Part shown: one piece after another, positions 57,033 to 63,985 of the stretch
Numbering within the stretch: the stretch's first letter is position 1
Layout of the letters: every line of letters starts with the position of its first letter
From: a virus
Virus record (IMG/VR): IMGVR_UViG_3300024329_000004
Location: 1-64,000 of that record
DNA: 64,000 nucleotides
Strand: one strand, 5' to 3'
Notes under the pieces: model-generated
Database searches by the model: none
The model's input: only the letters and a program-made list of their open reading frames with translations
What the model was told of the DNA's origin: nothing
Translations under genes and position numbers: made by a program

Positions 57033-57974
57033 TTATTTTAGTAAGTTTTCTATTCCTAATTCTTCGGCGAAAGCAACTGTGATATCCTTTAGCAGCTTTA
57101 CATTTTCTTCTGAGAAATCAGTGTTATCAAATTTAAATGAAATTGTTTTATCATTTGCACCTGTGCTTTCTTTTACGAATTCAAAACCTGGAACTTTAGA
57201 TTTTATACTATCAATTATCTTTCCTGTTTCATCTATGATTCTAGTAAGTCCATGATCTTTAACTAAATATCCTGATATTTTAATTCCAAGGTCATGGTTC
57301 TTTTGATTAATAACCCATTCTATACCCAATCTAGAACCAGTATAAGCCTTTCCAATATAAAGGTATCTACTGCGGTGTGGTAATTCTTTTCTATTTTTGA
57401 ATCCCATTTCAGATGAAGCGACTTTCATCCATTTTAAACCAAGCTCTTCAAGCGAAGCGAGTTTAACTGAAACCTTTTCCTTCTTTTCTTCTATTCCATA
57501 TACATCTGCAAAATAACCTTGATCATTGAACCTTAGATGTATAGCATAAGAATCTTCCATCTTAGAAAATTCATTAAGATAGGGTGCATCGAATTCTTTA
57601 AACGCAATTGCAAATGAATATACTTGTTCGTAATCCTGTTTAAGTCTATTGGATTTAAGATAGAACTGTTCATGGTGATCATTGTCCCATTTACCCTTTT
57701 GAGATTGACTCATCACTTCAAAATAATACATCTGTCCTTCGTCTTCAAACGTAAGATCAGCTCTTTTGGTTGCCATTCCAATTGTGATAGGTGTTTCTAA
57801 TTTTCTGTCTATATCTTCAATGCTGGATAAACCACATGCTTCGATTACAGTGTTCATTTCTTCTTTGCCAAAAAAGGCTTCTACGAATTGAGTTTCTCTA
57901 TTACATTCATAGGCTGAAAATACATCTGTTAATGTGTGGTCGTTGGTTTTAATTCCTTTCGAATATCTTTTCAT
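57033..57974 (-). CDS. PD-(D/E)XK-like protein, possible nuclease
   Basis: 313 residues. ATKRADLTFEDEGQMYYFEVMSQSQKGKWDNDHHEQF at about 68-105 has the Asp and E-x-M of a restriction-like nuclease core (usual D...ExK, with M in place of K), followed by a helix and hydrophobic strand (YEQVYSFAIAF). The second half (about 180-313) resembles the DUF4268-type domain found behind such nucleases (LGIEWVINQKNHDLGIKI). Catalytic Lys is uncertain. It has an early-type promoter, so it acts early. Confidence 0.6.
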   Translation of the reverse strand: MKRYSKGIKTNDHTLTDVFSAYECNRETQFVEAFFGKEEMNTVIEACGLSSIEDIDRKLETPITIGMATKRADLTFEDEGQMYYFEVMSQSQKGKWDNDHHEQFYLKSNRLKQDYEQVYSFAIAFKEFDAPYLNEFSKMEDSYAIHLRFNDQGYFADVYGIEEKKEKVSVKLASLEELGLKWMKVASSEMGFKNRKELPHRSRYLYIGKAYTGSRLGIEWVINQKNHDLGIKISGYLVKDHGLTRIIDETGKIIDSIKSKVPGFEFVKESTGANDKTISFKFDNTDFSEENVKLLKDITVAFAEELGIENLLK

Positions 57975-58001
57975 TTATTGCTTTGTTTATTAATTACTAT
58001 A

Positions 58002-58033
58002 CTAATATAACAAAAAAACCCGAGATAAAAAAA
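58002..58033 (-). promoter_or_regulatory. Early-type promoter, copy 6
   Basis: TTTTTTTATCTCGGG, spacer, TTATATTAGTATAGTAAT, ending 27 nt before the ATG at 57974. The G change in CTCGGG makes the left part one arm of a terminator. Confidence 0.65.
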
Positions 58034-58040
58034 TCTCGGG
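58011..58040 (-). terminator. Terminator sharing sequence with promoter copy 6
   Basis: Stem CCCGAGAT/ATCTCGGG with an A/T-only loop and TTTTTTTG tail on the minus strand, 29 nt after the stop at 58070. It covers the left half of the promoter block, so termination and initiation share the same bases. Confidence 0.8.
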
Positions 58041-58069
58041 CTGCTTTTTTTCAAAAAAAGTGCAATGTT

Positions 58070-58285
58070 TTACAAATCTTCTGGAAAATACTTGTCAAGT
58101 GCTTCTAACTTATCATCAGCGTCAACTAACATTGATAAAGCTTCTTCTGCATTTTTATAGAAATCACCAGTTGAGTGATCTCCAATACCAGATCCTTTAT
58201 TTCCTAAAAGATCTAAAGATAAAAGTGCTTTTGATTTTTCAGCTAAGGCACTAGCTCTTAGCATTTCGATTAATTTCTTATTCAT
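58070..58285 (-). CDS. Small hypothetical protein, 71 aa
   Basis: MNKKLIEMLRASALAEKSKALLSLDLLGNKGSGIGDHSTGDFYKNAEEALSML: a helix, a Gly/Ser/Asp loop and another helix. Overlaps the RmlB-like gene by 4 nt. No family known. Confidence 0.55.
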   Translation of the reverse strand: MNKKLIEMLRASALAEKSKALLSLDLLGNKGSGIGDHSTGDFYKNAEEALSMLVDADDKLEALDKYFPEDL

Positions 58286-59211
58286 AATTGAGTTTCTAGT
58301 AGTTTAAATGTTTCTTCTTTTAAAAATTCTTCAAAGGATAAAGGGATCATTTCTCCTAAAATAGCATTTACCTTTGAGCTATTAAGTGCGTATCTTCTAT
58401 CATGTCCTAGACGGTCTGCTACAAATTCAAATTCAGGAGTTTTGCCCATGATGTTTCCTATCATTTCAATAACTTCTAAATTAGTGTATCTTTCCTCTGA
58501 ACCAATATTAAATACTTCGTTAATTCGGTCTGACATCATTAAGTTATAAATAACTAAAGTGTTGTCTGTTACGTCCATCCATTCTCTAACTTGCTTTCCA
58601 TCTCCATAAACAGGAATTTTCTTTCCTTCTTTAATAGAGCGCATGATAGTTGGGATAAATTTTTCTTTATGTTGATGAGCACCATAATTGTTACATGTTC
58701 TGGTAATAATATATGGAAGATCAAATGTTCTGTTAGCTGAAAGGACTAGCATGTCTGATGATGCTTTAGTCGCCGAATAATAAGAAGAAGCTACTAGCGG
58801 AAATTCTTCATCCGCTACTACGTCCTTACTAATGTCGTCCATGTCGCCGTAAACTTCATCTGTAGAAATATGAATAAATTTTCTAAGATTAGGGTTTTGT
58901 CTAGCACACTCTAAAAGATTGAACGTTCCTTCAACGTTTGTTCTAACGAAAGGTCTTCCGTCTTTAATAGAATTATCTACATGACTCTCAGCTGCGAAGT
59001 GAACAAGGAAATCATATTCTCCTAGATCTTCTACTGTTACTTCGCAAATATCTTTCTGAATTAATGTTACTTTAGTTTTAATGTTATTTGGATTTGCAGC
59101 ATAAGTCATTTTATCAACTACTACAATTTCTGCTGTTGGGTTTTTTCTACCAATCGTGTTTACAAATTCAGATCCTATAAATCCAAATCCACCAGTTACT
59201 ATTATTCTCAT
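58282..59211 (-). CDS. rfbB: dTDP-glucose 4,6-dehydratase (RmlB-like)
   Basis: 309 residues. TGGFGFIG at 6-13, FAAESHVDNSI, THxSTDEVYG-type HISTDEVYGDMD with the Thr/Asp/Glu acid-base set, YSATKASSDML (Y-x-x-x-K), TRTCNNYGAHQ. These are the diagnostic RmlB residues. Makes dTDP-4-keto-6-deoxyglucose from dTDP-glucose. A partner RmlC-like epimerase is at 10305. It forms a unit with the cytidylyltransferase downstream by 4-nt overlap. Confidence 0.88.
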   Translation of the reverse strand: MRIIVTGGFGFIGSEFVNTIGRKNPTAEIVVVDKMTYAANPNNIKTKVTLIQKDICEVTVEDLGEYDFLVHFAAESHVDNSIKDGRPFVRTNVEGTFNLLECARQNPNLRKFIHISTDEVYGDMDDISKDVVADEEFPLVASSYYSATKASSDMLVLSANRTFDLPYIITRTCNNYGAHQHKEKFIPTIMRSIKEGKKIPVYGDGKQVREWMDVTDNTLVIYNLMMSDRINEVFNIGSEERYTNLEVIEMIGNIMGKTPEFEFVADRLGHDRRYALNSSKVNAILGEMIPLSFEEFLKEETFKLLETQL

Positions 59212-59702
59212 TTGTTATTAATTATTTTAGCCGCTTCATCAGCTGTTAATGACTTTACGTTTTCTTCTATAATAGAAGGATTCTGTAAGATGGTTTGCTT
59301 AGTTATTAAATCTTTAATTCTTGTCGTAGACCAATTATGTGATCTAGTTGTATAAATAACCTCAATTGGCATGTGATCTCCTGTGAATCTTTTACCAATG
59401 TAATCATCTCCTAAAATTCTAACATCTGGTTTATAAAATTCCATTAAGTTAATAAGATCTTCTTCTGTTTGATATGTAACTACTTCGTCTACGTATTTAA
59501 TAGCCATTAAAGTTTTATATCTTTCGTATAATGGAATTACTGGCTTGTATTTAGTAAATCTAGTTTCCGAAGGATCTCTTTGCAGAAATACCATAAAGTA
59601 ATCACAGTGTTCTTTTGCTGTTTCGAATGTGTAAATATATCCAGGGTGAAGAAGATCGAAGTTCCCTGCTGTAAATCCTATTTTACCTTTATTTTGATCC
59701 AT
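59208..59702 (-). CDS. Nucleotidyltransferase, cytidylyltransferase/RfaE C-terminal type
   Basis: 164 residues. GNFDLLHPGYIYTFETAKEHCDYFMVFL at the N-terminus, ILGDDYIGK, and RSHNWSTTRIKDLI (usual RTxGISTT). Family members join CTP or ATP to sugar phosphates or alcohol phosphates. The HxGH motif is HPGY here: the second His is replaced by Tyr, so rate or substrate may be altered. The role may be a nucleotide-linked precursor for the sugar genes around it. Confidence 0.75.
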   Translation of the reverse strand: MDQNKGKIGFTAGNFDLLHPGYIYTFETAKEHCDYFMVFLQRDPSETRFTKYKPVIPLYERYKTLMAIKYVDEVVTYQTEEDLINLMEFYKPDVRILGDDYIGKRFTGDHMPIEVIYTTRSHNWSTTRIKDLITKQTILQNPSIIEENVKSLTADEAAKIINNK

Positions 59703-59934
59703 TTATTTTATTTTCTTGTAACTTAATTCTGAGCCACAACTGGTGAATAATTATTTCAATAGATTTTTCATCATCTTCTTCAAGTGCAGTGATGATAGTA
59801 AAGTTATCAACTAATTTTCTAGCTCCATCTAGATGGGAAAGACTAGAACATGAATCAATCACAGTTTCGATTTTCTCTATCGCTTGAATTGACCATGTGT
59901 TAAAGTTTTCGGGTCTGAAGATAATGTTATCCAT
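59689..59934 (-). CDS. Small hypothetical protein, 81 aa
   Basis: Helical: WSIQAIEKIETVIDSCSSLSHLDGARKLVDNF and SIEIIIHQLWLRIKLQENK. Overlaps the nucleotidyltransferase gene by 14 nt. Nothing to name it. Confidence 0.55.
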   Translation of the reverse strand: MDNIIFRPENFNTWSIQAIEKIETVIDSCSSLSHLDGARKLVDNFTIITALEEDDEKSIEIIIHQLWLRIKLQENKINGSK

Positions 59935-59964
59935 ATTGTATTATACTTAAAAAAACTAAATTGT

Positions 59965-60357
59965 TTATATTTTATATTTAGATCTATACCACTTGATAAG
60001 AATACTTGCAGTGCTGTAGTTGGTAGCCAAGGGGATGTCATGGACATCGCAAAGTCTCATTAGCATTGATATATCTACATCATGTGGATGTTTATCTAGA
60101 GGGTCTCTCATGAATATTACGCCTGTGATTTCTCCTCTAACTACCATTGCCGCTATTTCAGCATCTCCACCTAGAGGACCACTTTGAACAGTAGAAACTC
60201 TATCAATTCCAGCATGCTCTACCTTTTTCCCCGTAGTTCCTGTGGTAACTATGTCTACTGCATCACTGTTAAAGAAATCTAATCTCTTAGATACAAATGC
60301 TACCATGTCTGCTTTTTTGTTATCGTGCGCAATTAATGCGAATCTCATCTTGTCCAT
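59965..60357 (-). CDS. mgsA: Methylglyoxal synthase
   Basis: 130 residues. FALIAHDNKKADMVAFV, TTGTTGKKVEHAGID, VQSGPLGGDAEIAAMVVRGEI (catalytic Asp), IFMRDPLDKHPHDVDI (catalytic His), LMRLCDVHDIPLATNYSTA. All family blocks are intact and in order. Converts dihydroxyacetone phosphate to methylglyoxal and phosphate, drawing glycolytic carbon away and releasing phosphate. Unexpected in a phage. Followed by the head-end of the accessory block and preceded by the terminator at 60368-60398. Confidence 0.9.
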   Translation of the reverse strand: MDKMRFALIAHDNKKADMVAFVSKRLDFFNSDAVDIVTTGTTGKKVEHAGIDRVSTVQSGPLGGDAEIAAMVVRGEITGVIFMRDPLDKHPHDVDISMLMRLCDVHDIPLATNYSTASILIKWYRSKYKI

Positions 60358-60367
60358 ACTCTATTAA

Positions 60368-60398
60368 TAAAAAATGCTCTGTAGTTATACAGAGCATT
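60368..60398 (-). terminator. Hairpin terminator after 623-aa gene
   Basis: 11-bp stem AATGCTCTGTA/TACAGAGCATT with a 4-base loop, then TTTTTT, 26 nt after the stop at 60425. Confidence 0.85.
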
Positions 60399-60424
60399 CT
60401 TAAATTGTTTAAATATTTTAAAGA

Positions 60425-62296
60425 TTACCAGCTAGCAGCCCATACAAATTCAAAGTTATGTTTCTTACAAAACTTTTCAATCATATCTGAAACCTTAGCT
60501 TGAGCAGCTTCGTACTTAGCGTAATCTCTTCCATCTATAATATTATAAGCGCTTTCTCCATATTCATCAGGATGTCTTAATTCTCTTGGCTCGTCAGTCT
60601 TATAATAAACTTTCTTTTCAGCCGTTCTAATATAAGGCATTCTTAATTCTATTCTTCTATGTGCTTTTCTTCCGCTTGCCTTTGCGATGTCATATTGCTT
60701 TTCGATTCTTGGCTTTAATCTAGTCCATTCGGCTAATATTTTATCATTAGCTTTAAAACCTGCTAGGATAGTTTTCATGTCAAATTCTACTCCGTTTACT
60801 CTTTTGTAATCTTTGAAAACTCCAACTACATCATCCATAAATTTATCAAAGCTAGAAATAGATTGATAAGAACCATGTACAGTTCCCATACCCCAATCAT
60901 CTTCTACCTTTCCAGTTGATACTTTTTTGGTTCCATTGAATAATTTTGCAAATGAATAATTAGGTTTACGCGTTGAGTTGTTAGACTGAAACTTAAATAC
61001 TTCATGTTTCCATGATTTTCCTCGAAGCTCAATGCTCAAACATAAGTTACCTCCATAATTCCATTCTGATCTATAAACTCTACATTTGAATTGAATTTTT
61101 GGAAATTCCTTTTTTAAACGTTCAGCCATTTGTAAACCATTACCGAAGTTAGATTCTCTTTTGTATGCTTCTTTACATTCTTTAGATTTTCTAGCAATAG
61201 CTAAAACCTTACTTATTGTATAGTATGTTTCTGAATCGAATATTTCATCATCTGTTTCTTTATCTAAAATAACATCTTCATTAATAGATTTTAAATGAGT
61301 CAGTTTAGTGGATGTTGATTCTGCAAATGCTTCAATATCCCATTGGATTCTTTGCATTGGATCATCACCTCTAAAGTTTTTCTCAACCCAATCAATAAGA
61401 CCTGGTTCGAATTGGGCGTTTTGTGCCATATCATAGGCATTCTTCCAACCGTCGTTTGATGCAACGTCTTCTAACCATTGGTCATATTTCCTTTGAGTCC
61501 ATCTTACTTTCTTAACAGCTTTCTTATGAGGACCAGCTCCTAATGTTGACTTTACAGTATTATAATGGTCTGGACCAGCAAATACGCCTTCTGCCCATTC
61601 TTGATCTCTTTTATTACCGTCCCAATATTTAATTTCTTTTCTGAATCTTCTTAGTGAATAATTACCACCTTCAATTTGTTTACGCTTTGTTACTTCTCCT
61701 TGTCTGTAACCTATTTCAATCTTCTTTTCTTCGGCAGTTTTAGGATCCATTTCAAAATGTAAAGATTTTACTAAATCTGCAATACCGTCAAACTTACCTT
61801 CATTAACCGATTCTAAAATAATAGAATTTAGCTTTACTTCTTTATTAAATCTAGCGCTGCGTACATCGTCAGTTACTTCTAACTTAACACCATACATTGC
61901 AGTTAATTTTACCTTTACTTTTTTACCATTATGTTCTGCTTCAAATTCTTTAAATGCATTTGCCTGTCGGCCATAATCCGTAATTTCATAGTTTCCATCT
62001 TCTGTATCAAATATAGTACCGATGCTAATTTTATTAAGAACTCTTGCACCCATCATAGATATTTTAGAAGAAGATATTGTTTTACCTTCATCAAGTGATC
62101 CGAAAGATTCAAATGATATAATGTTTTTCATTTCGCGTTGTTTCTTTTTATTTCTCTTCTTCTTATACTCTTCTTCGGCATCTCCTTTTCCGGCTGGAAT
62201 ATCCCCTGATCCAACTGATGTTTCAGATGGTAAAGAGACTTCTCCCATTCCGGCCATATCGCCAAGTGATAAGTTTTCGTTTTCGTTTAATTCCAT
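60425..62296 (-). CDS. Large putative internal virion protein with capsid-like motif and tag
   Basis: 623 residues. Residues 17-33 (GMGEVSLPSETSVGSGD) share 13 of 17 positions with gp23 residues 59-75. A Lys-rich linker leads to an in-frame MKNIISFESFGSLDEGK at 56, which looks like the capsid targeting tag with an L-D-E/G site; translation could also start there (ATG at 62131). The rest is basic and aromatic, with RWTQRKYDQWLEDV and NYGGNLCLSIELRGKSWKHEVFKF. No known domain identified. Last gene of a late unit beginning at 63953. Confidence 0.6.
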   Translation of the reverse strand: MELNENENLSLGDMAGMGEVSLPSETSVGSGDIPAGKGDAEEEYKKKRNKKKQREMKNIISFESFGSLDEGKTISSSKISMMGARVLNKISIGTIFDTEDGNYEITDYGRQANAFKEFEAEHNGKKVKVKLTAMYGVKLEVTDDVRSARFNKEVKLNSIILESVNEGKFDGIADLVKSLHFEMDPKTAEEKKIEIGYRQGEVTKRKQIEGGNYSLRRFRKEIKYWDGNKRDQEWAEGVFAGPDHYNTVKSTLGAGPHKKAVKKVRWTQRKYDQWLEDVASNDGWKNAYDMAQNAQFEPGLIDWVEKNFRGDDPMQRIQWDIEAFAESTSTKLTHLKSINEDVILDKETDDEIFDSETYYTISKVLAIARKSKECKEAYKRESNFGNGLQMAERLKKEFPKIQFKCRVYRSEWNYGGNLCLSIELRGKSWKHEVFKFQSNNSTRKPNYSFAKLFNGTKKVSTGKVEDDWGMGTVHGSYQSISSFDKFMDDVVGVFKDYKRVNGVEFDMKTILAGFKANDKILAEWTRLKPRIEKQYDIAKASGRKAHRRIELRMPYIRTAEKKVYYKTDEPRELRHPDEYGESAYNIIDGRDYAKYEAAQAKVSDMIEKFCKKHNFEFVWAASW

Positions 62297-62299
62297 ATC

Positions 62300-62617
62300 T
62301 TAATATTCAAATGGTGGAGTTCCATAATCATCTTGTTCGATGCCATACCATACTCCTGATACTTGTAAATACCACCATCCATATTTAGTGTCGTCTACTA
62401 CTTTAAATTTCTTAGGTAATTTAACAGATTTTTTTGGAGCTCTAGCAATATACTTTAAAACTGGAACACCATCGTCCCATGTTTTTTTAGTAGATCTTGC
62501 TTGAACTGATTGTCCATCTGAAAACGCATCAAATGCTTTTGCATCTTCTATTTCATCTGCTAATAAATCGATAGCTGATTCATTAATGTATTGTTCAAAT
62601 AATTTTACTTTTTTCAT
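62300..62617 (-). CDS. Putative internal virion protein, small, tagged
   Basis: 105 residues. MKKVKLFEQYINESA is the tag with an I-N-E/S site at 11-13. The C-terminal half (SVKLPKKFKVVDDTKYGWWYLQVSGVWYGIEQ) is a beta-rich, aromatic domain like a small SH3 or Tudor-type barrel. In the same unit as its neighbours, 3 nt from the next ATG. Confidence 0.6.
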   Translation of the reverse strand: MKKVKLFEQYINESAIDLLADEIEDAKAFDAFSDGQSVQARSTKKTWDDGVPVLKYIARAPKKSVKLPKKFKVVDDTKYGWWYLQVSGVWYGIEQDDYGTPPFEY

Positions 62618-62618
62618 T

Positions 62619-63953
62619 TTACCAAACTATGTTTTTATTATCCCATTTAGCCATTCTTTGCTTAAGCTCTAGTGCTTTACGCTTAGCATCTCTCATATAC
62701 CAAGAACTTGATGAACCGAATTTTTCTTCTTCAGTTTTCATATTAACGTATGCTGAAACATATCCTTGATAATCTGACAATATATTTGCAATATAATTGG
62801 TTAAATCTCTAGGTCTAATTTCTCTTCCTTTAGGGTCTTTTCCTATTGTTAATTCGTTATAGTTTCCTAATTCTTTTTTAGCTAAACCAGCCATTAAGAA
62901 TTGGTGTGCATCTTCGATAATTTCTTTAACTTTCTTGTCTATTTTATCTGGGTTATCAGCTTTCTTCGCAAGAATATCGTTATACCTTGTTAAGTTATCC
63001 TCTTTGATTTTCTTAGGGTTTGTAAGTGCAGTAGCTCCAGATTTTGCCTCTGCTCTTGCAGATGTCTTATCATCGGTAGATAAAGAAGCTCTTAATGTGT
63101 CTAAATTAATAATGTAACATTCGTCAGACATTTCCGCAATTCTTTTAATGTTACCTAATCCCGTTCCACTATATTGGTTGTGTGATTTGTTAACACCGAC
63201 AGTATCTTTAGATCCAGGGTATTTACCCATGTTCTTAAGTCTTCTTGTGTTTTTCTTACCACCTATTGTGTCGCTGTTTCTATTCCATATTGAATCGTTC
63301 TGAAACATTTCATTTTTTCCATTAGAAACAGCTAATAAACAATTTCCAGGAATCATTTCAACATATCTTCCGGAAGAAGGAGCATATTCATTTTCTTTTT
63401 CATTTCTAGAAATCCAAAATACAATTACGTTTCCGAATGTTTTTGCTTTCTTATAAACTTCAACTGGGTTGCTATTAGAAATTATCATATCATCGGTAAC
63501 TTTATCTAGTGCTACTTTAGCAAGACCGTATATACCTTTAATTAATTCCTTACCACCTTTTTTGATGTCTATTAATCCTCTTAACTTGGAAGAAGCTAGA
63601 GCTTCATTAAGTTCTAAAGATTCAGTTGCTCTGTATTTTGCAAATTTACCCTTTTTAATTGTTTTAACTAATTCAGCTTCGCTATCGTCCATGTGACCAT
63701 ATACATCATTATGTGTTGCTGCGTTTACTATTTCACCAGCATCACCAATAAAATAAGTTCCTCCTGCATATTCGTCTCCATCCATATCTAGATCAAAACC
63801 ACCGGAATCTAATGAATTTTTAGAAATTGTGAATTCTTTTCCGTCTGCTTTTGAAAGAGCAGCTGCTAATTTTTTTGCTATTTTAGCAGTATCTTTCTGC
63901 TTCATAACCTTTGCTTCATTGATAAAATTATCGAAGTTAGTATATAGTTTCAT
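62619..63953 (-). CDS. Putative internal virion protein, large, tagged
   Basis: 444 residues. MKLYTNFDNFINEA with I-N-E/A at 11-13 is the clearest tag here, and a second L-N-E/A lies near 114-116 (SLELNEALASS). FGNVIVFWISRNEKENEY...RYVEMIPGNCLLAVSNGK and a Lys-rich C-terminal helix follow. T4 packages an ADP-ribosyltransferase (Alt) by similar means, but no R-S-E motif is evident here. First gene of the unit, with a late promoter at 63978-63985. Confidence 0.6.
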   Translation of the reverse strand: MKLYTNFDNFINEAKVMKQKDTAKIAKKLAAALSKADGKEFTISKNSLDSGGFDLDMDGDEYAGGTYFIGDAGEIVNAATHNDVYGHMDDSEAELVKTIKKGKFAKYRATESLELNEALASSKLRGLIDIKKGGKELIKGIYGLAKVALDKVTDDMIISNSNPVEVYKKAKTFGNVIVFWISRNEKENEYAPSSGRYVEMIPGNCLLAVSNGKNEMFQNDSIWNRNSDTIGGKKNTRRLKNMGKYPGSKDTVGVNKSHNQYSGTGLGNIKRIAEMSDECYIINLDTLRASLSTDDKTSARAEAKSGATALTNPKKIKEDNLTRYNDILAKKADNPDKIDKKVKEIIEDAHQFLMAGLAKKELGNYNELTIGKDPKGREIRPRDLTNYIANILSDYQGYVSAYVNMKTEEEKFGSSSSWYMRDAKRKALELKQRMAKWDNKNIVW

Positions 63954-63977
63954 TTTATATTGTTTTGTTTATAATAG

Positions 63978-63985
63978 TATATATC
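63978..63985 (-). promoter_or_regulatory. Late promoter candidate GATATATA (internal protein unit)
   Basis: GATATATA 24 nt before the ATG at 63953; flanked AAAAGATATATACTA. Confidence 0.7.
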
